Shown here: positions 1-8,083 of the stretch, in pieces | Layout: each line of letters begins with the position of its first letter | Numbering within the stretch: position 1 is the stretch's first letter | Origin: JAWKHR01 sp041394725 | GTDB taxonomy: Bacteria; Acidobacteriota; Vicinamibacteria; Vicinamibacterales; SCN-69-37 | DNA: 64,000 nt | Direction: 5' to 3' | Assembly: GCA_041394725.1 (NCBI GenBank) | Contig: JAWKHR010000027.1 | Coordinates: 24,150-88,149, forward strand | Notes under the pieces: generated by a model | What the model saw: only the letters and a program-made list of their open reading frames with translations | Database searches by the model: none | Told to the model about the DNA's origin: nothing | Translations under genes and position numbers: made by a program

Positions 1-739
1 TGATGCCGGGGTCGGCGCCGAAGCGGCGCGACCAGAGCCCGTGGCCGAGGATCACGACCGGGTTGCGCCCCGCCACCTCGTCCTCGTCGGCCCGGAAGGT
101 GCGGCCGAGCGCGGGCCGGACGCCGAGGATCTCGAAGTAGCCCGCCGACACCGGCTCGGCGACCAGTCGGTCCGGATCCTCCGTGCCGCCCGCGACGGTG
201 ATCGTGGTGCTGTCGAAGGCGGCCATCGCGTCGACGGTCGTCGCCTGCGCCTTCCAGTCGAGGTAGTCGGGGTACGAGCCGCCGCGGCGCTCGACCTCCT
301 GCCGCTGGACGTTGCCGATGAGCAGCACCAGCCGGTCCGCCCGCGGGTAGGGCAGGCCGCGGACGAACATCGCGTCCACGAGGCTGTAGACCGCGGTGTT
401 CGCGCCGATGCCGAGGGCGAGCACGGCGACGGCGACGAGCGTGAAGGCCGGGGTCTTGCGCAGGCTGCGCAACGCGAACCGCGCGTCCTGGCGCAGCTGG
501 TCGAACGACGGAAAGGTCCACATGTCGCGGGTCTCCTCGGCGAGGGTGACGGGGTTGCCGAAGCGCACGCGGGCCCGGCGGGCCGCCTCGTCGGCGGGCA
601 GGCCACCGGCCTCGTGCTCGTGCTGGCGCATCGACAGGTGGAACGCGAGCTCCTCGTCGATGTCGCGCGCGATCCGCCGGCGCCGCACGAACGCCGCCGC
701 GCGATGCCAGAAGGCGATGAGGTCGTGCACCAGCTTCAT
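1..739 (-). CDS. ADOP-family (FtsX-like) ABC transporter permease, N-terminal part, cut by window edge
   Basis: The reading frame is open from ATG at 737-739 to the window edge, giving 246 codons of a protein that is normally about 800 residues. The N-terminus carries the ADOP prefix region (RRRIARDIDEELAFHLSMRQ and an EAARRARVRFGNP segment). The first membrane helix and FtsX/MacB motif follow (LRKTPAFTLVAVAVLALGIG, then ANTAVYSLVDAMFVRGLPYP), and then the start of the periplasmic MacB_PCD-like domain. ADOP proteins are large acidobacterial permeases found without an adjacent ATPase; their substrates are mostly unknown. The gene lies six bases downstream of a PadR gene on the same strand, the usual arrangement, so the two are probably one transcript under PadR autoregulation. 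Confidence 0.9.
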   Translation of the reverse strand, partial: MKLVHDLIAFWHRAAAFVRRRRIARDIDEELAFHLSMRQHEHEAGGLPADEAARRARVRFGNPVTLAEETRDMWTFPSFDQLRQDARFALRSLRKTPAFTLVAVAVLALGIGANTAVYSLVDAMFVRGLPYPRADRLVLLIGNVQRQEVERRGGSYPDYLDWKAQATTVDAMAAFDSTTITVAGGTEDPDRLVAEPVSAGYFEILGVRPALGRTFRADEDEVAGRNPVVILGHGLWSRRFGADPGI

Positions 740-745
740 CGGCGG

Positions 746-1090
746 TCAGGTCGTCTGCATGATCCGCGTGACCGCCGAGGCCACGCGATCCCAGTACGCG
801 GCCTCGCGGTCGAGTTCGCGACGGCCGAGCGCGCTCAGGCGGTAGAACCGCGCGCGCCGGTTGTTCTCCGAGGTCCCCCACGACGCGCGCAGCCAGCCGC
901 GCACCTCCAGCCGGTGGAGGGCCGGGTACAGCGCGCCCTCCTCCACCCGCAGCACGTCGTCGGAACTCCGCTGGATGAACTGCGCGACCGCGTAGCCGTG
1001 CATCGGGCCCCGGCTGACGGTCTTCAGGATGAGCATGTCGAGCGTGCCCGGCAGCAGCTCGCCCCCGGGGGCCGCGTTCCTCGTTCCCAT
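746..1090 (-). CDS. PadR family transcriptional regulator
   Basis: A 114-residue winged-helix protein of typical size for short PadR repressors with a minimal C-terminal dimerisation helix. The family core is visible: LPGTLDMLILKTVSRGPMHG, then YAVAQFIQRSS, then the recognition and wing segment EGALYPALHRLEVRGWL and RFYRLSALGRREL. Family knowledge says PadR proteins repress promoters and respond to ligands or membrane stress. Here it immediately precedes an ADOP permease gene and probably controls it. The ATG start follows a very short leader behind a promoter-like sequence (see 1104-1133). Confidence 0.93.
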   Translation of the reverse strand: MGTRNAAPGGELLPGTLDMLILKTVSRGPMHGYAVAQFIQRSSDDVLRVEEGALYPALHRLEVRGWLRASWGTSENNRRARFYRLSALGRRELDREAAYWDRVASAVTRIMQTT

Positions 1091-1103
1091 AAGCTTCTTA
1101 GGG

Positions 1104-1133
1104 ATAGTGATCGGTGCGGCCCGCGGTTGTCAA
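1104..1133 (-). promoter_or_regulatory. Candidate sigma-70 promoter of the PadR-ADOP pair
   Basis: On the minus strand a perfect TTGACA (1128-1133) is followed after 18 bases by CACTAT (1104-1109), a weak -10. The start codon begins at 1090, so the leader would be under ten bases. An imperfect palindrome, CCCTAAG-AAG-CTTATGGG, spans the start codon and could be the PadR operator. This is pattern reading only. Confidence 0.4.
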
Positions 1134-1160
1134 GGGGCGGGCGCGGGCCGCACCGGGCGG

Positions 1161-2450
1161 TCACCGGCTCCCCTCGCCGAGCCCCCGCATGTCCCGCCGG
1201 ATGTCGTTGATGTTCCACCCGGTGAGGACGGCGAGCTGGCGGGCTTCCTGCTCGTGGCGATCCCGGAGCGAGGCGCGATAGCGGTCCGCGGCCGCGCACG
1301 TCGCGTCACCCGTCCAGGCGTGCCGCAGGACGTAGCGGCCCTGGAAATTGGACGTGTCGGCGGTGGTCTGGAACACCAGGTCCTCCGGGAAGTGCGTGCC
1401 GTCGTACCGGACGTGCAGGCGCGTGAGGAACGGGGCCTGGCGGCCGCGGCCCGCGCCCTCGTCGAGCCACCAGACGCCGAGCTGCCGCAGCTCGTCTGGC
1501 GTCAGCGGATCGGCCGCGCACGGATCGCACCAGCCCATGTCCCACGCGTACTCGGTGAAGACCGTCGTCATCCCCTGGCGGCGGACCTGCTCGGCGAACA
1601 TCGACCGGTAGAAGTCGGCGAAGCGGTCGCGCACGTAGACGGGGATCTCCTGGCCACTCGGCAGCTTCACCGTGCGGTAGTTGGTCGTCTCCACGCGGCC
1701 GCGGCGCGTGAGCGCGTAGACGAGCAGGTCCTGCGGCCCGCTCGCGTTGACCGTGCCGAGCCGGATCGGCAGCATGAACTTCGGCGACGTGAACGTGACC
1801 TGGATCGGCCGCAGCATCGCGTAGCCGAGCCGGGCCTGCGCCTCGAGGTTGACCTTCGCGACGAAGAACTTCATGTCCTGCCGGATGTAGCTGCGCAGGA
1901 CCGCCGAGGCGCCGCGCGGGATCCGGTACTCGTTCAGGCGCAGCCAGCGCTCGAGGCCCTGGCTGTCGCTGGCGGAGAGGATCAGGATGTCGTACTCGCC
2001 GACCGTGTACTGCGCCTCGATCGTCACGCCCAGGCTCTTCGCCTGGCGCATGTCGCGCGCCACGCCGCCGCCGCGGCCCGCGGCGCTCGCGGCCGGCCGC
2101 GCCAGCTCCTCGCGCACGCGGCACGGGTCCGCGTCGAAGTACTCGACCAGCCGCGGCGCCGAGAACGCGTCGAGGTGCGCGATGACGCCGCGGTCGACGA
2201 CGCGGATCTGGTCGCGGGTGATGACGGTCGGCACCGGCACGACCATCGCGAACTCGTCGGGCTCACCGCGGTAGTCGCTGGCCATCGTGATGGCCGTCCG
2301 GTCGCCGTCGCGCACGAGGACGACCTCCGACGCCTGGTTGAAGAGCTGCGCGTCAGCCTTCGCGACGTAGAACCCGCAGAACGCGAGGAGCGACGGCGTG
2401 GACCACGCCAGCGCCGCCGCGATGAACGCCGAGGTCAACAGTCGTTTCAT
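1161..2450 (-). CDS. DUF2330 domain-containing secreted protein
   Basis: 429 residues beginning with a signal peptide (MKRLLTSAFIAAALAWSTPS). The mature part opens with the DUF2330 signature: CGFYVAKADAQLFNQASEVV, then GDRTAITMASDYRGEPDEFA and MVVPVPTVI. Its length and the CDPC pair near residue 310 fit the family. Function is unknown. The start codon lies inside the 3' end of the upstream RnfD-like gene (98-base overlap), so the two are co-transcribed and the pairing may be functional. Confidence 0.88.
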   Translation of the reverse strand: MKRLLTSAFIAAALAWSTPSLLAFCGFYVAKADAQLFNQASEVVLVRDGDRTAITMASDYRGEPDEFAMVVPVPTVITRDQIRVVDRGVIAHLDAFSAPRLVEYFDADPCRVREELARPAASAAGRGGGVARDMRQAKSLGVTIEAQYTVGEYDILILSASDSQGLERWLRLNEYRIPRGASAVLRSYIRQDMKFFVAKVNLEAQARLGYAMLRPIQVTFTSPKFMLPIRLGTVNASGPQDLLVYALTRRGRVETTNYRTVKLPSGQEIPVYVRDRFADFYRSMFAEQVRRQGMTTVFTEYAWDMGWCDPCAADPLTPDELRQLGVWWLDEGAGRGRQAPFLTRLHVRYDGTHFPEDLVFQTTADTSNFQGRYVLRHAWTGDATCAAADRYRASLRDRHEQEARQLAVLTGWNINDIRRDMRGLGEGSR

Positions 2451-3318
2451 GGACGGGGACTCCTGGAATGCGGCCGCGTCCCGACGTGGGACGCGACCAG
2501 GTGTAGGCCGTGCCGGGGAAGATGCGGTCGAGCAGCGGGGTCGCCAGTGAGAGGCCGGCGAGCGCCCAGATGGGCCCGTTCGTCCGGAACAGGCCGAACT
2601 GAATCCACCACGCGACGAGCGCGACGAGCGTGGCGAAGATCACCCGGCCCGCCCGCGAGTCGGGCGTGGTGCGCGGGTCGGAGATCATGAAGAACGTGAA
2701 CACCAGCAGCGCGCCGCTCTGCAGGTGGTGCAGCGGGATCGCGAACGGGTCGCCGAGCCAGACCGCGCGGCCGGTGACGAGCGTGGTGTAGGCCGCGATG
2801 AAGGCCCAGGTGACGTCGCTCCGCGCCGCGCGGTTGACGACGAGCCCGCCGAGGCACGCCATCAGCGCCGCCGTGAACGCCACGCTGCCCCACTGCCCGG
2901 GAGACACCCACGCGTCGCCCGTGAACGCCAGGAGCACCGCGAGCGCGAAGTTCGTCGGGTTGAACAGGTGCTTGCCGCGGACGCGGACCAGGAACTTGCC
3001 GGCAATCGCGAGCGCCGCCCCCGCCATGGCGATCGACGGGTCGTTCGTGCGGAGCAGGAGGCTGAGCGAGAGTGCCGAGATGAGCGGACTGCGTGCGTCG
3101 AAGCGCGGCACGCGCCAGAGCCGCACGCACGCCGCCTGCACGAGCAGCGCCGTGGCGACGAGCAGCGCCACCCGCCCCGGCCGGACGTCGAACTCGAGCC
3201 GCAGGATGCCGTAGGTCAGCAGCGTCGAGAGCACCGCGATCTGGTAGTGGCGGGGATCCCGGAGCCACGTGACGGGCCGGTGCCACCAGGCGGACCGGGA
3301 CGGGGTGTCGTCGCTCAT
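2353..3318 (-). CDS. RnfD/NqrB-like integral membrane protein
   Basis: 321 residues from ATG at 3316-3318, chosen because the longer upstream reading is arginine-rich and implausible. About ten hydrophobic segments are visible, with the NQR2/RnfD-type sequence RVRGKHLFNPTNFALAVLLA and FFMISDPRTTPDSRAGRV. The SDPRTTP stretch corresponds to the region where RnfD and NqrB carry covalent FMN on a Thr. No other Rnf or Nqr subunit is nearby, so a complete ion-pumping complex is not supported here. Stand-alone copies of this family sit next to secreted proteins in other bacteria. The last 33 codons overlap the DUF2330 gene in another frame and look poorly conserved, so the true C-terminus could be shorter if there is an indel. 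Confidence 0.8.
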   Translation of the reverse strand: MSDDTPSRSAWWHRPVTWLRDPRHYQIAVLSTLLTYGILRLEFDVRPGRVALLVATALLVQAACVRLWRVPRFDARSPLISALSLSLLLRTNDPSIAMAGAALAIAGKFLVRVRGKHLFNPTNFALAVLLAFTGDAWVSPGQWGSVAFTAALMACLGGLVVNRAARSDVTWAFIAAYTTLVTGRAVWLGDPFAIPLHHLQSGALLVFTFFMISDPRTTPDSRAGRVIFATLVALVAWWIQFGLFRTNGPIWALAGLSLATPLLDRIFPGTAYTWSRPTSGRGRIPGVPVHETTVDLGVHRGGAGVVHAVAPRVLRVLRREG

Positions 3319-3361
3319 GCCCCGGTGATGTCCGGGGCCCCGGAAAAGTTCCGGCGTCGCG

Positions 3362-5644
3362 TCAGCGGCCGGCGAGCGGCTCGACGAAGACCGCGCGGGT
3401 CGTCCAGGCGGATCGCTCGCGCGAGAGCCACGGCGGCGGCTCGGCGGGCGCCGACGCACCCGGCACGGTCGCCGTGGTCAGCACCACGGCCGCCTCGGCG
3501 AGCGCCGCGGCGTCGAGGCCGTCGAACGTCAGGCCCACCGTCAACCCGCCCTCCGGCACCGTCGCGTAGGTCGCCGTCCATCGACCGCGGGACACGCGTC
3601 CCGCGAGCGACGACCGCGACGGCGCGACGCCGGGAGGCAGCAGGATCTGCAGGGAGACGAGCGCGCGCGGCGTGACCGTCACCGAGACGTCGAGCCGGCC
3701 GCCCGGGCCCGGCACCACGATCACGCGGACGTCGGCGGGTGGCGGCGCGAGCGGCGCGGGCGCCGGCGCGCGGAACCGGAAGGGTTTCGCGAGCACGCCG
3801 AGCGGGACGGAGGCCTCGACCGGCGAGGCGTCGGCCACGAGCGACGCCGGGACGGGCGTGGACGGCAGCGTCTCGTCCACGCCACGATCGAACGCCGGCT
3901 CGTTGCCGCCCACTTCCCACCACGCGCGACCCAGCCGATCGTCCTGGACGTAGCGCACCGCCTGCCGATGCGGACGATCCGCGGTGTACGCGGGCGCGCG
4001 CCAGGCGAGGACGCCGGCGGCGACGAGGCAGACGGCCACGACCGTGTTGCCGAAGCCGCGCGACCCGGGAGCGCGGCGCGCGGTGGCCGCCGCGACCGGC
4101 GCCAGGACCATGACCCAGGCCACGGCCAGGAGCGCGGGGTGAATCCAGGCCGGCGCGACCACCGGCATCCACCCGAGGAGCTCGGTCAGGAATCCGAACA
4201 GGCGGAGCGTGTCGCCGAGCCAGAACGCCGCCGCCGCCAGCGCGGCCGCGACGGACGCCAGGCGCCAGCCACCGCCGCGCCGCCACGCCGCGGCGAGGAC
4301 GATCGAGGCCACGACGAGCGGCCAGGTCACCAGGTACGACGCCGCCGGTGCGTACCACGCGAGCGCGCCGGCGAGCGCGATCCAGGCCGGCAGGATCGCC
4401 CACCACGACGCCTCGGGTCCGGTCCACGGTCGCAGCCGCGGCGGCACCGCCTCGCCGACGCGCCGGACGAGTCGTCCACCGGCCCATCCGGCGGCGACCA
4501 GCAACACCAGGAAGACCAGCGGCGACGCGTACCACGGGTACAGCTCGGCGCGCCCGGCGCGCAGGGCCCACGCCGCGCCGGCCATGGCGCCGGCGACCGC
4601 CGCGGCCGCGAGCAGCGCCCACACGGCGGTGACGACGAGGCCGATCGGGCCGCGCGCGCGCCAGCCGGCGGCGCCGAGCAGCAGCCAGGCGATCGCGCCG
4701 AGGACGACCGCGACGACCGCGACGTCGCGCGCAACACCCGAGCCGTAGACGACGCCGCGCCGGGCCAGGGTGAAGAACGTCGGCGTGTCGGCGGTCGTGT
4801 CGAGGTCGGTGGCGTCCATCGCGCGGACCGTGGTGATGGCGTTGACCGTCTCCTGCCGCAGCGTCGCGTCGCGCACGCGCCCGGCGACGTCCCGATCCGT
4901 GTGGTAGGCGTACGAGTCGACGATCGGCGCGAAGTTGAGGCCATAGGCGCCGGTCGTGCGGAACACCGTGAAGTCCGTGTCGTTCGGCAGCCGGCGGTAG
5001 ATTTCCACGGCGAACGACGCGCCGTCGGGATCGGCCGCGCCGCGCGCCCACGCGTCGAGCGGCGTCCCCCGGCCGGGGCCGGCCTCGAAGAGGATGCCGC
5101 GTCCCGCGGCGCCCGTGCCGTCGAAGTTCAGGAACGCCTTCACCCGCGTGCGGACGGCCTCGTCCTGGATGGCCGCGCGCGCGCCCATCAGGCCGACCTC
5201 CTCCGCGTCGGTGACGATCACGAACAGCGCGTGGCGCATGGGCGCCGCCACCAGCGCGCGGGCCGCCTCCAGGCACACCGCCACCCCGAGGGCGTCGTCG
5301 AGCGCACCAGGCGCCTCGGGCTGCGAGTCGTAGTGCGTCGTCAACGCGATCGCATCGGGACGATCACCGTCACGCCAGGCGATCAGGTTGACGACGTGCG
5401 CGGTGAGGCCGAGCCGGGGATCAACGGTCTCGATCTCCTGCCGGCGGACCTCGAGGCCGAGCTCACGAAGCTGGGCCTCGACGTAGTCTCGCGCGCGGCG
5501 GGCGGCCGGCGATCCGGCGGGCCGCGGCCCGATGGCGCCGGCCAGCGTCTCGACATGCGCGCGGGCCCGGCTCGCGTCGTAGGCGACGGACGACGGGCGG
5601 CAGGCGGCGCCGAGCAGGGCGAGTGTGCCGAGCAGGCCGACCAT
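3362..5644 (-). CDS. M28 family zinc aminopeptidase with C-terminal membrane domain
   Basis: 760 residues. The N-terminal hydrophobic segment ends in Cys15 and may be a lipoprotein signal. The peptidase domain (about 25-300) shows the M28 metal ligands: H104 in LTTHYDS, D116 in GALDDALG, the acidic pair E148-E149 in DAEEVG and a later HTDRD. From about residue 300 to 570 there are roughly eight or nine hydrophobic helices, followed by a beta-rich C-terminal domain. This layout resembles the endoplasmic-reticulum metallopeptidase (FXNA/ERMP1) type more than plain secreted M28 enzymes. It probably trims peptides on the outer face of the inner membrane. The GALDD in place of the usual GADDN is a mild deviation. 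Confidence 0.88.
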   Translation of the reverse strand: MVGLLGTLALLGAACRPSSVAYDASRARAHVETLAGAIGPRPAGSPAARRARDYVEAQLRELGLEVRRQEIETVDPRLGLTAHVVNLIAWRDGDRPDAIALTTHYDSQPEAPGALDDALGVAVCLEAARALVAAPMRHALFVIVTDAEEVGLMGARAAIQDEAVRTRVKAFLNFDGTGAAGRGILFEAGPGRGTPLDAWARGAADPDGASFAVEIYRRLPNDTDFTVFRTTGAYGLNFAPIVDSYAYHTDRDVAGRVRDATLRQETVNAITTVRAMDATDLDTTADTPTFFTLARRGVVYGSGVARDVAVVAVVLGAIAWLLLGAAGWRARGPIGLVVTAVWALLAAAAVAGAMAGAAWALRAGRAELYPWYASPLVFLVLLVAAGWAGGRLVRRVGEAVPPRLRPWTGPEASWWAILPAWIALAGALAWYAPAASYLVTWPLVVASIVLAAAWRRGGGWRLASVAAALAAAAFWLGDTLRLFGFLTELLGWMPVVAPAWIHPALLAVAWVMVLAPVAAATARRAPGSRGFGNTVVAVCLVAAGVLAWRAPAYTADRPHRQAVRYVQDDRLGRAWWEVGGNEPAFDRGVDETLPSTPVPASLVADASPVEASVPLGVLAKPFRFRAPAPAPLAPPPADVRVIVVPGPGGRLDVSVTVTPRALVSLQILLPPGVAPSRSSLAGRVSRGRWTATYATVPEGGLTVGLTFDGLDAAALAEAAVVLTTATVPGASAPAEPPPWLSRERSAWTTRAVFVEPLAGR

Positions 5645-5922
5645 GCCGAGTGTGCCGCGCCAGCCGCGCCGCGGCCGCGCGCGGCGGCGGCAGCGGCAGC
5701 GGCAGCGGCGCCGGCAGCGGCAGTGACAGCGGCCGCGGCGGACGGCTTCGCGCGGCGGTCACCGTCCCTGGGCCGATCGGGCGCCGGACGGGCGCGCGCG
5801 GGCCGGCGGAGGTCATGCGCGCATTCTAATCAGGTGTCTCCCGCCGGAGACAGCGTGACGTGACGGCGGAGAAGACGTCGAACGGGGGCGGGACGAGGTT
5901 TCGTCGCGTCGGAGGAAGCCGC
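5645..5922. other. Intergenic region with GCGGCA-type low-complexity repeats
   Basis: No convincing gene. Positions 5685-5735 are a GCGGCAGCGGCAGC-type short tandem run upstream of the M28 gene. A 7-bp hairpin (TGTCTCC-CGCC-GGAGACA) lies at about 5834-5851, between the divergent M28 and PEGA genes. Confidence 0.5.
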
Positions 5923-5924
5923 GG

Positions 5925-5941
5925 CTGGCACCCGGCTTGCA
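5925..5941 (+). promoter_or_regulatory. Sigma-54 (RpoN) -24/-12 promoter element
   Basis: The sequence CTGGCACCCGGCTTGCA matches the RpoN consensus TGGCAC-N5-TTGCA with exactly ten bases between the invariant GG and GC. It lies about 36 bases upstream of the GTG start of the PEGA-domain gene, on the same strand. The element is embedded in a perfect 10-bp inverted repeat, GGCTGGCACC at 5923-5932 and GGTGCCAGCC at 5951-5960. This is a sequence match only; no bEBP gene or enhancer site is recognised nearby. Confidence 0.7.
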
Positions 5942-5976
5942 GAAACTCCAGGTGCCAGCCTGATTTGGAGGTTGCC

Positions 5977-6534
5977 GTGTCTTCCCGTTCTCGTCATCTC
6001 ATCATCGTGACCGCCGTGCTCTTTGCCGCGGCGCTCGTCTGGCCGGCGACGGCCGACGCGCAGCGACGCGGGCCACGCGGTCGTACCGTCCGCCCCGCGC
6101 CGGCGCGCAGCGTGGTCTACGTCGGCTACGGGTGGTATCCGGGCTTCGGCTTCTATGATCCGTACTGGTACGGCCAGTGGGGACCGTACGGGCCGTACGG
6201 CTACAGGGTGCTTCCCATCGACCGTCGCGCGTCGCTCCGGATCGACGCGAAGCCGCGCGACGCGCAGGTGTTCGTCGACGGTTACTCGGCCGGCGTGGTC
6301 GATCAGTACGACGGGATCTTCCAGCGCCTGAACCTGGAGCCGGGCGGTCACGACCTGACGCTCTACCTGCCGGGCTTCCAGACCGTCACCGAGTCGATCT
6401 ACCTCGGCCCCGGCGAGGACCGGCGCATCAAGATCGACCTCGCGCCGCTCGCGGCGGGCGAGGTGGCGACGCCGCCACCGGCGCCGCACGAGTCCGCCGC
6501 GCCGCCGCAGGCCCGGGCCGCGCCGGCCGGGTGA
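5977..6534 (+). CDS. PEGA domain-containing exported protein, N-terminal part (frame broken downstream)
   Basis: The GTG start at 5977 is supported by TTTGGAGG six bases upstream. The product begins with a signal peptide ending near WPATADAQ. An aromatic Gly/Tyr/Pro-rich stretch follows (YVGYGWYPGFGFYDPYWYGQ), then a PEGA domain (ASLRIDAKPRDAQVFVDG, YSAGVVDQYDGIFQRLNLEP, GGHDLTLYLPGF). The frame hits TGA at 6532-6534 in an Ala/Pro-rich linker. A second PEGA-like domain continues in another frame to 6857, so the intact gene would be about 290 residues. PEGA domains occur in envelope proteins. The sigma-54 promoter upstream suggests conditional expression. Confidence 0.8.
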   Translation: MSSRSRHLIIVTAVLFAAALVWPATADAQRRGPRGRTVRPAPARSVVYVGYGWYPGFGFYDPYWYGQWGPYGPYGYRVLPIDRRASLRIDAKPRDAQVFVDGYSAGVVDQYDGIFQRLNLEPGGHDLTLYLPGFQTVTESIYLGPGEDRRIKIDLAPLAAGEVATPPPAPHESAAPPQARAAPAG

Positions 6535-6608
6535 CCGGCGGCCGCCGCGGGCGATGCCGCCCGGGCCGCCCCGGGACCGCCGGCACCACCGGTGGAGCCG
6601 GGGCGCCG

Positions 6609-6857
6609 GTGGAGCCGCGCCCCGCGGTCGCGCAGGTCGGCACGCTCGCGCTCCGCGTGCAGCCGACGGACGCCGAGATCCGAATCGACGGTGAGGCCTG
6701 GGCCTCCACGCCGGGACAGGACCGTCTGCTCATCCAACTGCCGGAGGGCCGCCACACCCTCGAGGTCTCGAAGGCGGGGATGCAGACCTACTCGCAGGAC
6801 GTCCTGATTCAGCGCGGGCGGACGCTGTCGCTGAACGTGATCCTGAGGGAGCGGTAG
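6609..6857 (+). pseudogene. C-terminal PEGA-like domain of the same gene, out of frame with 5977-6534
   Basis: This frame encodes VGTLALRVQPTDAEIRIDGE, then a GRHTLEVSKAGMQTYSQDV segment, ending at TAG 6855-6857. It is a typical second PEGA-like repeat that in related proteins follows an Ala/Pro linker in the same chain. No start codon with a ribosome binding site precedes it. The linker is G+C-rich and contains the direct repeat GGTGGAGCCG twice, near 6590 and 6608, a likely slippage or sequencing-error site. Treat 5977-6857 as one gene with a frameshift. Confidence 0.7.
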
Positions 6858-6876
6858 GTCCCGGATTCGGGGAGGC

Positions 6877-6913
6877 GGGCACCGGGCGCGACGTGCTGGC
6901 GCACCCGGTGCCC
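6877..6913 (+). terminator. Candidate transcription terminator hairpin after the PEGA gene
   Basis: A perfect 10-bp inverted repeat, GGGCACCGGG (6877-6886) and CCCGGTGCCC (6904-6913), is separated by 17 bases. It lies 20 bases after the PEGA stop. There is no T-tract, so intrinsic termination is uncertain. Confidence 0.4.
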
Positions 6914-6977
6914 GGCGGTCCGGCGCCAGGACGCCGGCTGAGCCCGGTGCCTGCTAGGATCGGGCGCGGGACACCCC

Positions 6978-7583
6978 ATGGCACTCGATTCGTTCACGCC
7001 GGAGCAGATCGCGGCGTTGCTCATCGCGACCAGCTTCGCGGCCGGGCTGAACACCTACGCGACGGGCGCCACGCTCGGCCTGCTGGAACGGTTCGGCGCG
7101 ATCGCGCTGCCGCCGGCACTCGAACCGCTGGCGAGCTGGTGGGTCATCGGTGCGTGCCTGGCGCTCTTCACGGTGGAGTTCTTCGCCGACAAGGTGCCGG
7201 CGTTCGATCTGGTCTGGAACGCGCTGCACACGTTCGTGCGGGTGCCGGCCGGCGCGCTGCTGGCCTGGGCCGCGGCGACGCCGCTGTCTCCGGAGCAGCA
7301 GCTGATGGCGGCGCTCGCCGGGGCGGGGCTGGCGTTCCTCGCGCACGCCGGCAAGATGGCGGCACGGGCGGCGGTCACGCCCTCACCCGAGCCCCTGTCG
7401 AACACGGGACTCAGCCTGGCCGAGGACGCCGTGGCGATCGGCCTGACGTGGTTCGCGACGACGCATCCGTTGATCGCCGCGTTCATCGTGCTGGTGTTCG
7501 TCGTGATGATCGTCGTCGTCATCCGGGTGGCCTGGCGTGCATTGCGCGCGCTCTTCCGCGGCGCCCGTCGCCGGCTCGCCTGA
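6978..7583 (+). CDS. DUF4126 domain-containing membrane protein
   Basis: 201 residues with about five hydrophobic helices. The family start is recognisable in LLIATSFAAGLNTYATGATL, followed by FTVEFFADKVPAFDLVWNAL and HTFVRVPAGALLAWAA. The C-terminus has a very hydrophobic helix (IVLVFVVMIVVVI) and a basic tail. DUF4126 proteins are inner-membrane proteins of unknown function. A second, shorter relative is encoded at 52689-53108. Confidence 0.88.
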   Translation: MALDSFTPEQIAALLIATSFAAGLNTYATGATLGLLERFGAIALPPALEPLASWWVIGACLALFTVEFFADKVPAFDLVWNALHTFVRVPAGALLAWAAATPLSPEQQLMAALAGAGLAFLAHAGKMAARAAVTPSPEPLSNTGLSLAEDAVAIGLTWFATTHPLIAAFIVLVFVVMIVVVIRVAWRALRALFRGARRRLA

Positions 7584-7665
7584 CGGGACGTGTCCGGGGG
7601 CCAGCCAGGAAGGCGCCAGGGCCCGCCGCGCCGCGCCGCACCTGGTGCCCGGTCCGCCGGGCGGG

Positions 7666-7887
7666 CTAGCCGTGGTGCGACCGCGGCTTCATCGGGCAGG
7701 TGCTGACGCCGAGCAGCGTGTAGAGCGGACAGCTGCCGACGAGCCCGGTCAGGAGGGGCACGATGCCGACGTAGCCCCAGGCCGTCTGCGGCCCCGTGAA
7801 CACGAGCGACAGCAGCGCGATGCCGAGCAGCACCCGGATGATCCGATCCACGACGTGCTCATTGGCCGGCAGCAGACGTTCCCACAT
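7666..7887 (-). CDS. DUF2892 (YgaP transmembrane-like) small membrane protein
   Basis: 73 residues from ATG at 7885-7887, which has GGAGGT just upstream. The longer open frame upstream is not family-like. The protein starts MWERLLPANEHVVDRIIRVL, with two hydrophobic segments (LLGIALLSLVFTG and GIVPLLTGLVGSC), then CPLYTLLGVSTC. The glycine-rich second helix and Cys-Pro end are characteristic of DUF2892. Such proteins are membrane pieces often associated with sulfur or redox functions; here no rhodanese partner is adjacent. Confidence 0.88.
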   Translation of the reverse strand: MWERLLPANEHVVDRIIRVLLGIALLSLVFTGPQTAWGYVGIVPLLTGLVGSCPLYTLLGVSTCPMKPRSHHG

Positions 7888-7999
7888 CTCGACCTCCCTG
7901 ACGCCCGTCCGGCGTCCCCGGGCGCCGGCGTCTCCCTGGCGCCTGTCCGGCGACTCCCGGTGACGTCCGCCGATTCGGCGTCCTGCAACGATAGAGCCA

Positions 8000-8032
8000 G
8001 GATTCGGGAGAAGGATTCGGAGGAGGATTCGG
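8000..8032 (+). promoter_or_regulatory. Three direct repeats of GGATTCGG upstream of argG
   Basis: GGATTCGG occurs at 8000, 8013 and 8025, about 50-85 bases before the argG start. Spacing near one helical turn would suit cooperative regulator binding. It does not resemble the known ArgR box. Low-confidence observation. Confidence 0.25.
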
Positions 8033-8083
8033 CCGTCACCGGATATCATTGACGTCTTTCGAGACTGCCTGCCGAGACTCCCT

